A stretch of DNA of 64,000 nucleotides from Pseudomonas sp. Teo4. GTDB taxonomy: Bacteria > Pseudomonadota > Gammaproteobacteria > Pseudomonadales > Pseudomonadaceae. Where the stretch lies: positions 1,488,001 through 1,552,000 of the forward strand of contig NZ_JAXCIL010000002.1 in assembly GCF_034387475.1 (NCBI RefSeq). The letters are read 5' to 3'. This document shows, one piece after another, positions 57,998 to 64,000 of this stretch. A program made the position numbers and the translations under genes. Every line of letters starts with the position of its first letter. The stretch's first letter is position 1. The notes beneath the pieces were generated by a model. That model was not told the origin of the DNA. It did not search any database and worked only from the letters and a program-made list of their open reading frames with translations.

Positions 57998-59803
57998 ATG
58001 CCTGATTACAAAGCCCCCTTGCGTGATATTCGCTTCGTTCGCGACGAGCTGCTCGGCTATGCGGCGCACTATCAGAGCCTGCCGGGTTGCCAGGACGCCA
58101 CGCCCGACATGGTCGATGCGATCCTCGAAGAAGGTGCGAAGTTCTGTGAGCAGGTGCTGGCCCCGCTGAACCGTGTCGGCGACCTGGAAGGCTGCACCTG
58201 GAGCGAGTCCGGCGTGAAGACCCCGACCGGCTTCAAAGCGGCCTACGAGCAATTCGTCGAAGGTGGCTGGCCGAGCCTGGCCCATGACGTCGCCCATGGC
58301 GGCCAAGGCCTGCCTGAGTCGCTGGGTCTGGCCCTGAGCGAAATGGTCGGCGAGTCGAACTGGTCGTGGGGTATGTACCCAGGCCTGTCCCACGGCGCGA
58401 TGAACACCATCTCTGCGCACGGCACTGACGAGCAGCAGCACACCTACCTGACCAAGCTGGTGTCCGGCGAGTGGACCGGCACCATGTGCCTGACCGAGCC
58501 GCACTGCGGCACCGACCTGGGCATGCTGCGCACCAAGGCCGAACCACAGGCCGATGGCAGCTACAAAGTCAGCGGCACCAAGATCTTCATCTCGGCCGGT
58601 GAGCACGACATGGCCGACAACATCGTCCATATCGTTCTTGCCCGCCTGCCCGACGCACCGGCTGGCACCAAAGGCATCTCGCTGTTCATCGTGCCGAAGT
58701 TCCTGCCCAACGCCGAAGGTGGCGTCGGTGAGCGCAACGGCGTGAGCTGCGGCTCCATCGAGCACAAGATGGGCATCCACGGCAACGCCACCTGCGTGAT
58801 GAACTTCGACAGCGCCACTGGCTACCTGATTGGCCCAGCCAACAAGGGCCTGAACTGCATGTTCACCTTCATGAATACCGCCCGCCTGGGCACCGCGCTG
58901 CAAGGCCTGGCCCACGCCGAGGTGGCCTTCCAGGGTGGCCTGAAGTACGCCCGTGACCGTCTGCAGATGCGCTCGCTGACTGGCCCGAAAGCGCCGGACA
59001 AGGCGGCCGACCCGATCATCGTCCACCCGGACGTGCGTCGCATGCTGCTGACCATGAAAGCCTTCGCCGAAGGCAACCGTGCGATGGTGTACTTCACCGC
59101 CAAGCAGGTCGACATCGTCAAGTACAGCCAGGATGAGGAAGAGCGCAAGAAAGCCGACGCCCTGCTGGCCTTCCTGACCCCAATCGCCAAGGCCTTCATG
59201 ACCGAAGTCGGCTTCGAAGCCGCCAACCACGGTGTGCAGATCTACGGTGGCCACGGCTTCATCGCCGAGTGGGGCATGGAGCAGAACGTTCGCGACAGCC
59301 GTATCTCGATGCTGTACGAAGGTACCACCGGTATCCAGGCACTCGACCTGCTGGGCCGTAAAGTACTGATGACCCAAGGCGAGGCGCTCAAGGGCTTCAC
59401 CAAGATCGTGCACAAGTTCTGCCAGGCGCAGGAAGGCAACGAGGCGGTCAAAGAGTTCGTCGAGCCGCTGGCTGCGCTGAACAAGGAGTGGGGCGAGCTG
59501 ACCATGAAGGTCGGTATGGCCGCCATGAAAGACCGTGAAGAAGTGGGTGCTGCCTCGGTGGACTACCTGATGTACTCCGGTTATGCCTGCCTGGCTTACT
59601 TCTGGGCCGACATCGCCCGCCTGGCGGCCGAGAAACTGGCTGAAGGCACCAGCGAAGCGGCGTTCTACACCGCCAAGCTGCAGACTGCGCGCTTCTACTT
59701 CCAGCGCATCCTGCCGCGCACCCGCACCCATGTGGCAACGATGCTGTCCGGTGCCGGTAACCTGATGGCGATGAAGGAAGAAGACTTCGGTCTGTCCATC
59801 TAA
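57998..59803 (+). CDS. Acyl-CoA dehydrogenase (DmdC-like, long form) 1
   Basis: Intact, 601 aa, FAD flavoprotein oxidising acyl-CoA at the alpha-beta bond. The N-terminal extension (MPDYKAPLRDIRFVRDELLG) and a C-terminal extra domain are features of the 3-methylmercaptopropionyl-CoA dehydrogenase-type subfamily. MCLTEPHCGTDLGMLRTKAE, YKVSGTKIFISAGEHDMADN and GGHGFIAEWGMEQNVRDSRI are FAD and substrate contacts; the catalytic Glu is in LYEGTTGIQALDLLGRK. It is clearly paralogous to the gene at 61422. Substrate chain length cannot be fixed. A terminator follows directly. Confidence 0.92.
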   Translation: MPDYKAPLRDIRFVRDELLGYAAHYQSLPGCQDATPDMVDAILEEGAKFCEQVLAPLNRVGDLEGCTWSESGVKTPTGFKAAYEQFVEGGWPSLAHDVAHGGQGLPESLGLALSEMVGESNWSWGMYPGLSHGAMNTISAHGTDEQQHTYLTKLVSGEWTGTMCLTEPHCGTDLGMLRTKAEPQADGSYKVSGTKIFISAGEHDMADNIVHIVLARLPDAPAGTKGISLFIVPKFLPNAEGGVGERNGVSCGSIEHKMGIHGNATCVMNFDSATGYLIGPANKGLNCMFTFMNTARLGTALQGLAHAEVAFQGGLKYARDRLQMRSLTGPKAPDKAADPIIVHPDVRRMLLTMKAFAEGNRAMVYFTAKQVDIVKYSQDEEERKKADALLAFLTPIAKAFMTEVGFEAANHGVQIYGGHGFIAEWGMEQNVRDSRISMLYEGTTGIQALDLLGRKVLMTQGEALKGFTKIVHKFCQAQEGNEAVKEFVEPLAALNKEWGELTMKVGMAAMKDREEVGAASVDYLMYSGYACLAYFWADIARLAAEKLAEGTSEAAFYTAKLQTARFYFQRILPRTRTHVATMLSGAGNLMAMKEEDFGLSI

Positions 59804-59819
59804 GCCGTCCGCTTGAACA

Positions 59820-59857
59820 GAAGCCCGTCTGCCTTCGCTGGCAGGCGGGCTTTTGTA
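59820..59857 (+). terminator. Rho-independent terminator after acyl-CoA dehydrogenase 1
   Basis: GCCCGTCTGCC TTCGCT GGCAGGCGGGC followed by TTTTGTATTT: 11-bp stem with one G-T pair, 6-base loop and T-tract, 19 bases after the stop. Confidence 0.9.
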
Positions 59858-60015
59858 TTTCTGGGCCGTGCAGCCCCAAAGATCCAGTTACAACAAAAGC
59901 TCAAGCCCTCCGGCCCTACTGCCGTTAAACACCCCGTGTACTCATCTATTCATGTGCGCTGCCGATGAAGTAGGGGCACAATGCCATTATTGATCTGCCG
60001 GGTCGGAGATTACCC

Positions 60016-61299
60016 TTGTTTCGTCTAAACGCTGTACGCGCGAGCCATTTCCTGCCTTCGCTGTTTCTCTTGTTGTCGGGGCTCGCGGCGGCGTATGTGA
60101 GAGACCTCAGTGTCTTCTTCACGTCGCTGTTCAATGTCCTGCCCACCCTGGTGCTGCTGCTGGGTGGCGCCTACTGCGCGGTGTACCGCCGCCAGCGCGA
60201 ACTGTTCCTGATGGTGACGGTGTACATCGCCTATTTCCTGCTCGACACCCAGACCGACTTCTACCGTGACAACGGCCGGGTGCGCGAGGACGCGGCGGTG
60301 ATATTCCATCTGGTGTGCCTGCTGTTGCCCGCACTGTTCGGCCTGTTCGGCGCCTGGCAGGAACGCACTCACCTGGCCCAGGACCTGCTCGCCCGGTTCG
60401 CTGTGTTGTTCGCCGTCGGCAGCGTCGCGGTGGCGCTCGAGCAGAGTTTCCCCACTGCGCTGCTGGCCTGGCTTGCGGAAATTCGCTGGCCGGCGCTGCA
60501 TGGTCAGTGGATGAGCCTGATCCAGATGGTTTACCCGCTGTTCATAGGGGTGTTTGTCCTGCTGGTCGTGCAATACCTGCGTGAACCACGGCCGCTGCAT
60601 GCCGCGCAGGTCATTGGGCTGATCGGTATCTTCTGGATGCTACCGAAGACCTTCATCCTGCCGTTCACCCTCAACATCATGTGCAGCCAGGTGATGCTGA
60701 TGATTGCAGCGGCGGTGTCCCACGAGGCTTACCAGATGGCCTTCCGCGACGAGCTGACCGGGCTGCCGGGGCGCCGTGCGTTGAACGAACGTATGCAGCG
60801 TCTGGGGCGCAACTACGTGATCGCCATGACCGACGTCGACCACTTCAAGAAATTCAACGATACCCACGGTCACGACGTCGGTGACCAGGTGCTGCGGCTG
60901 GTTGCCAGCCGGCTGTCCAAAGTGACCGGGGGCGGGCGTGCCTATCGCTACGGCGGTGAGGAGTTCGCGCTGGTGTTCGCGGGGAAGACGGCCGAGGAGT
61001 GCCTGCCGCACCTGGAAGCTGTACGTGAAATGATCGCCAACTATGCTATGCAACTGCGTGACCAGAACAGCCGCCCCCAGGACGACACTGCAGGCCGGCA
61101 ACGGCGTGGTGGCAATGCGGCCACGACGGTGTCGGTGACCATCAGTATCGGCGTTGCCGAGCGGCTGGTGGAGCACCGTAATCCTGAAGAAGTGCTCAAA
61201 GCCGCTGACCAGGCGTTGTACAGCGCCAAAGGCGCGGGGCGTAACTGCGTGATGGTATTCGGGCAACAATCGCGGCGCGGGGCCGTCCGCATGGCGTGA
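60016..61299 (+). CDS. Membrane-bound diguanylate cyclase (GGDEF)
   Basis: Intact, 427 aa, TTG start at 60016 with GGAG eight bases upstream. Six or seven hydrophobic segments fill residues 10-235 (FLPSLFLLLSGLAAAY; VLPTLVLLLGGAYCAV; LFIGVFVLLVVQYL; IGLIGIFWMLPKTFILPF). The GGDEF domain follows (about 245-415): DELTGLPGRRALNERM, MTDVDHFKKFNDTHGHDVGD, and the active-site YRYGGEEFALVF. The RxxD inhibitory site five residues upstream is absent (SKVTGGGR). It should make c-di-GMP in response to an unknown membrane signal. It lies between two acyl-CoA dehydrogenase paralogues. Confidence 0.92.
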   Translation: MFRLNAVRASHFLPSLFLLLSGLAAAYVRDLSVFFTSLFNVLPTLVLLLGGAYCAVYRRQRELFLMVTVYIAYFLLDTQTDFYRDNGRVREDAAVIFHLVCLLLPALFGLFGAWQERTHLAQDLLARFAVLFAVGSVAVALEQSFPTALLAWLAEIRWPALHGQWMSLIQMVYPLFIGVFVLLVVQYLREPRPLHAAQVIGLIGIFWMLPKTFILPFTLNIMCSQVMLMIAAAVSHEAYQMAFRDELTGLPGRRALNERMQRLGRNYVIAMTDVDHFKKFNDTHGHDVGDQVLRLVASRLSKVTGGGRAYRYGGEEFALVFAGKTAEECLPHLEAVREMIANYAMQLRDQNSRPQDDTAGRQRRGGNAATTVSVTISIGVAERLVEHRNPEEVLKAADQALYSAKGAGRNCVMVFGQQSRRGAVRMA

Positions 61300-61421
61300 C
61301 TGAAACTGACTATTCGGTCGCGTGATGACCCTATGTCTCGCAAAAGTTGTTCGGTTACACTGCCTTCAATCCAGTGCCGCGGTTCCGTGAGACCGCCCGA
61401 CCCTGTTAGCGAGAGGTAGTC

Positions 61422-63200
61422 ATGGCTGAATATAAAGCGCCCCTGCGCGACATGCGTTTCGTTCTGAATGAAGTCTTCAACGTGGCTGAGCTCTGGGCGC
61501 AACTGCCCGCCCTGGCCGAAACCGTGGACGCGGACACTGCCATGGCGGTGCTGGAAGAGGCCGGCAAGGTCACGGGCAAGACCATCGCCCCACTCAGCCG
61601 CGCGGCGGACGAGGAAGGCTGCCACTGGGACAACGGTGCAGTGCGCACGCCGGCAGGTTTCATCGAAGCCTACAACACCTATGCCGAAGGCGGCTGGGTG
61701 GGCGTTGGCGGCGACCCACTGTTCGGCGGCATGGGTATGCCCAAGACCATTTCGGCCCAGGTCGAGGAGATGGTCAATGCCTCCAGCCTGGCCTTCGGCC
61801 TGTACCCGATGCTGACTGCTGGCGCTTGCCTGTCGATCAACGCTCATGCCAGTGAAGCGCTCAAGGAAAAGTACCTGCCCAACATGTACGCAGGTGTATG
61901 GGCAGGCTCCATGTGCCTCACCGAACCCCATGCCGGTACCGACCTGGGCATTATCCGCACCAAGGCCGAACCCCAGGCTGATGGCAGCTACAAGGTCAGC
62001 GGCACCAAGATCTTCATCACTGGCGGCGAGCACGACCTGACGGAAAACATCATCCACCTGGTACTGGCCAAGTTGCCGGATGCCCCGGCCGGGCCCAAGG
62101 GCATCTCGCTGTTCCTGGTGCCCAAGTTCCTGGTCAATGACGACGGCAGCCTGGGGGCGCGCAACCCGGCGACCTGTGGCTCGATCGAGCACAAGATGGG
62201 GATCCAGGCCTCGGCCACGTGCGTGATGAACTTCGACGAAGCGGTCGGCTATATCGTGGGCGAGCCGAACAAGGGCCTGGCGGCCATGTTCACCATGATG
62301 AACTACGAGCGTCTTGGCGTGGGTATCCAAGGCCTGGCTTCGGCCGAGCGCTCTTATCAGAACGCCGTCGAATACGCCCGTGACCGCTTGCAAAGCCGCG
62401 CTCCGACCGGCCCGCAGGCCAAGGAAAAAGCCGCGGACCCGATCATCGTGCACCCCGACGTGCGCCGCATGCTGCTGACCATGAAGGCGTTGATCGAAGG
62501 TGGCCGTGCCTTTTCCACCTACGTGGCCATGCAACTGGACAGTGCCAAGTACAGCGAGGACGCCATCACCCGCAAGCGCAGCGAAGAGCTGGTGGCGCTG
62601 CTGACGCCGGTCGCCAAGGCCTTCCTGACCGACCTGGGTCTGGAGTGCACAGTGCACGGCCAGCAAGTGTTCGGCGGCCACGGCTATATCCGTGAGTGGG
62701 GCCAGGAGCAACTGGTGCGCGACGTGCGTATCACCCAGATCTACGAAGGCACCAACGGCATCCAGGCGCTGGACCTGATGGGACGCAAGGTCGTCGCCAG
62801 CGGTGGCGCCTATTACCGGCTATTCTCCGACGAGATCCGCCAGTTCATCGCCAGTGCTGGCAGGGAACTGGCTGAGTTCAGCAAACCGCTCGGTGCCAGT
62901 CTCGATCAGCTCGACGGGCTGACGGAGTGGGTGCTGGAGCAGGCCAAAGGCAACCCGAACGAAATTGGTGCGGCCTCGGTTGAATACCTGCATGCCTTCG
63001 GCTATGTGGCCTACGCCTATATGTGGGCGTTGATGGCCCGGGCGGCCAAGGCGGGTGAAGGGGATGAGGCGTTCTATTCAGCCAAGTTGGGGACTGCGCG
63101 GTTCTACTTCGCACGGCTGTTGCCGCGGGTGAATTCGCTGGTGGCTTCGGTGAAGGCGGGGAGTGAGTCGCTCTACCTGCTGGATGCCGAGCAGTTCTGA
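61422..63200 (+). CDS. Acyl-CoA dehydrogenase (DmdC-like, long form) 2
   Basis: Intact, 592 aa. Same architecture as the gene at 57998: MAEYKAPLRDMRFVLNEVFN, MCLTEPHAGTDLGIIRTKAE, YKVSGTKIFITGGEHDLTEN, GGHGYIREWGQEQLVRDVRI, and the catalytic Glu in IYEGTNGIQALDLMGRK. It differs mainly in the C-terminal domain (AYYRLFSDEIRQFIASAGRE). GCGAGAGGTAGTC gives the ribosome site. Function: oxidation of an acyl-CoA, substrate unknown. A single REP half and rsmY follow. Confidence 0.92.
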   Translation: MAEYKAPLRDMRFVLNEVFNVAELWAQLPALAETVDADTAMAVLEEAGKVTGKTIAPLSRAADEEGCHWDNGAVRTPAGFIEAYNTYAEGGWVGVGGDPLFGGMGMPKTISAQVEEMVNASSLAFGLYPMLTAGACLSINAHASEALKEKYLPNMYAGVWAGSMCLTEPHAGTDLGIIRTKAEPQADGSYKVSGTKIFITGGEHDLTENIIHLVLAKLPDAPAGPKGISLFLVPKFLVNDDGSLGARNPATCGSIEHKMGIQASATCVMNFDEAVGYIVGEPNKGLAAMFTMMNYERLGVGIQGLASAERSYQNAVEYARDRLQSRAPTGPQAKEKAADPIIVHPDVRRMLLTMKALIEGGRAFSTYVAMQLDSAKYSEDAITRKRSEELVALLTPVAKAFLTDLGLECTVHGQQVFGGHGYIREWGQEQLVRDVRITQIYEGTNGIQALDLMGRKVVASGGAYYRLFSDEIRQFIASAGRELAEFSKPLGASLDQLDGLTEWVLEQAKGNPNEIGAASVEYLHAFGYVAYAYMWALMARAAKAGEGDEAFYSAKLGTARFYFARLLPRVNSLVASVKAGSESLYLLDAEQF

Positions 63201-63221
63201 CGCTCTGCGGTTTACACAAAT

Positions 63222-63250
63222 CCCTGTAGGAGCCGGCTTGCCGGCGATTG
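63222..63250 (+). repeat. Single REP half-element
   Basis: CCCTGTAGGAGCCGGCTTGC followed by CGGCGATTG; no inverted partner nearby. It lies between the acyl-CoA dehydrogenase stop and the rsmY promoter. Confidence 0.75.
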
Positions 63251-63282
63251 GAGCAAAGCCAATGCCTGACAATGCCTCCGCT

Positions 63283-63300
63283 TGTAAGCTTTCTCCTACA
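63283..63300 (+). promoter_or_regulatory. GacA upstream activating sequence of rsmY
   Basis: TGTAAG-CTTTCT-CCTACA: matches the GacA box TGTAAG-N6-CTTACA at 11 of 12 positions. It lies about 57-74 bases before the expected rsmY start, with a TAATAT -10 element at 63346-63351. Confidence 0.88.
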
Positions 63301-63356
63301 CGACGTGGTGACTTTTCGCCACTGGCCTAAGATTGGATCCATAGCTAATATTTCCC

Positions 63357-63487
63357 ACATGGACGTTGCGCAGGAAGCGCAAAGGACAGAACAGGGACAA
63401 CGATGGAATTCCTGCCAGGATGGCGGGGCGATAGGGATGTCACAGGGAAACAGTCTGGAAAACCCCGCTTCGGCGGGGTTTTCTTTG
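63357..63487 (+). ncRNA. rsmY: RsmY small regulatory RNA
   Basis: A sRNA of about 130 nt that sequesters the translational repressors RsmA/RsmE and so relays the GacS/GacA signal. The 5' part has the RsmY hallmark TTGCGCAGGAAGCGCAA, a hairpin presenting GGA in its loop. GGA motifs recur throughout (ATGGACG, GCAGGAAG, AAGGACA, CAGGGACA, GATGGAAT, CCAGGATG, ATAGGGATG, CAGGGAAA, CTGGAAAA), nine in all. It ends in the terminator AACCCCGCTTCGGCGGGGTT plus T residues. A GacA box and a -10 element precede it. The position between an acyl-CoA dehydrogenase and a LysR gene is where P. putida rsmY lies as I remember. The 5' end is estimated. Confidence 0.92.
63457..63486. terminator. Terminator of rsmY, usable by the convergent LysR gene
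   Basis: GGAAAACCCCGCTTCGGCGG GGTTTTCTTT: 9-11 bp stem closed by a TTCG tetraloop, with A- and T-rich flanks on both sides. Confidence 0.92.
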
Positions 63488-63498
63488 TGCGCGTGTTT

Positions 63499-64000
63499 TT
63501 ACCCGAGCACATCCAGGGGCGAAGTCCCCAGCTGGCGCGCATCGGTCTCTTCTTCCAGCAGCGTGCGCAGCAACTCCACTGACGCCTGCTGACGCTGTGC
63601 GTCGCGAAAGACCAGGCCAACCTTCAGCGGCACGCGGGGCTCACTGAGGGGTTTCCACAGCAGGCCTTGGTCGTCCTCGGCGGCCTCCTTGGCTCGCCCC
63701 GGCAATATGGTCGCCAATGCGGTGTGCGCCAGGCTGTCGAGAATCCCGGCCATGTTGTTCATTTCGGCCTGAACCTGCGGTCGGCGGCCCTGGCTCGCCA
63801 GTTGTTCCTTCCAGATCTGGCGGATCTGGAACTCTTCCCCAAGCATCAGCATCGGCAACTCAGCAGCCTGTCGGATGGACACCTTCTTGAAGTCCTTCAA
63901 GGGGTGGGTGTCCGGGATGACCAGTTGCAGTTCATCTTCGTACAGCAGCAAACCATGCAGCCCAGGCTGGCGGGGTGGCAGGTAACTGATGCCGATATCC
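63499..64000 (-). CDS. LysR-family regulator, C-terminal part (runs off the window)
   Basis: The frame is open to the window edge, so the N-terminal helix-turn-helix lies outside. What is seen is the second half of the effector-binding domain: DIGISYLPPRQPGLHGLLLY, EDELQLVIPDTHPLKDFKKV, LPMLMLGEEFQIRQIWKEQL, EMNNMAGILDSLAHTALATI, LLWKPLSEPRVPLKVGLVFR, ending LGTSPLDVLG. About 166 residues are visible. The (I/V)GISYLPP...PL and E-x-N/D-M-x-ILDSL pattern resembles CynR-type LysR regulators. Targets unknown. Confidence 0.88.
   Translation of the reverse strand, partial: DIGISYLPPRQPGLHGLLLYEDELQLVIPDTHPLKDFKKVSIRQAAELPMLMLGEEFQIRQIWKEQLASQGRRPQVQAEMNNMAGILDSLAHTALATILPGRAKEAAEDDQGLLWKPLSEPRVPLKVGLVFRDAQRQQASVELLRTLLEEETDARQLGTSPLDVLG

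Noticed and set aside
57980..59731. 583-codon minus-strand frame opposite acyl-CoA dehydrogenase 1
   Set aside because: Antisense shadow; the same kind of frame occurs opposite acyl-CoA dehydrogenase 2.
63248..63592. 114-codon plus-strand frame across the rsmY region
   Set aside because: It crosses the GacA box, the sRNA and its terminator and the antisense of a LysR gene, so it is not a protein gene.
1..64000. tRNA, rRNA, CRISPR array, prophage or transposase gene
   Set aside because: No cloverleaf-like sequences, no regularly spaced repeats with unique spacers and no transposase or integrase motifs were seen; the repeats present are REP-type.

Overview
The window comes from a fluorescent pseudomonad of the Pseudomonas putida group. 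The evidence is the high GC content, the gene order (soxG-purU-fdhA; creBCD; aceEF; glnE-waaFCG-LPS kinases; glcB; gcvR; bioBFHCD; two acyl-CoA dehydrogenases around a GGDEF gene; rsmY), which matches P. putida as I remember it, and the many paired REP elements of the P. putida type. No search was run; identifications rest on reading the translated sequence.

Layout. 0.16-3.1 kb: C1/sarcosine catabolism (soxG, purU, fdhA). 3.2-6.9 kb: an accessory patch with two short orphan Rhs-core proteins, a DUF3077-type gene, an unknown small gene and a DUF2780 secreted protein. 7-10.2 kb: an APC permease, a membrane acyltransferase and a retropepsin-like periplasmic protease. 10.3-13.9 kb: the creBCD two-component system. 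14-18.2 kb: glutathione S-transferase, msrA and a PAS-GAF-PAS-GGDEF-EAL protein. 18.5-22.8 kb: pyruvate dehydrogenase E2 and E1 (aceF, aceE). 23.2-33.3 kb: glnE, then an LPS core operon with three glycosyltransferases and four kinase-fold genes coupled by ATGA or TGATG overlaps. 33.3-36.3 kb: a large DUF6543 (dermonecrotic-toxin-like) gene on the opposite strand. 36.3-41.9 kb: an iron-uptake locus (small membrane protein, PepSY protein, STN-type TonB receptor, FecR, ECF sigma factor) with a Fur-box-like site. 42.2-45.5 kb: exonuclease, cNMP/CBS/DUF294 protein and a REC-only regulator. 45.6-52.7 kb: glcB, gcvR, rarD, srkA, modE, comF. 52.8-57.7 kb: the biotin operon and a small conserved gene. 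58-63.2 kb: two paralogous acyl-CoA dehydrogenases flanking a diguanylate cyclase. 63.2-64 kb: rsmY sRNA with a GacA box, and the 3' end of a LysR gene.

Sequence quality is strikingly uneven. From about 0.2 to 41.3 kb nearly every gene carries one or more single-base indels (about 44 by my count, some 40 of them one-base losses, mostly in runs of G or C), including indispensable genes such as aceE, aceF, glnE, waaP and waaC. From 42.2 kb to the end I find none. I therefore annotate these genes as single full-length CDSs with stated frameshift positions, and read the breaks as sequence or assembly errors rather than real decay.

Regulatory signals visible in the DNA tie several regions together. 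Palindromes of the TGTAGT/ACTACA type lie upstream of both aceE and glcB, with a second shared palindrome (TGCGAC/GTCGCA) further out; this fits the known RccR control of pyruvate dehydrogenase and the glyoxylate shunt. A BirA-type biotin operator lies between comF and bioB. A GacA box precedes rsmY, whose RNA has repeated GGA motifs for RsmA/RsmE. No tRNA, rRNA, CRISPR array, prophage or transposase was seen.
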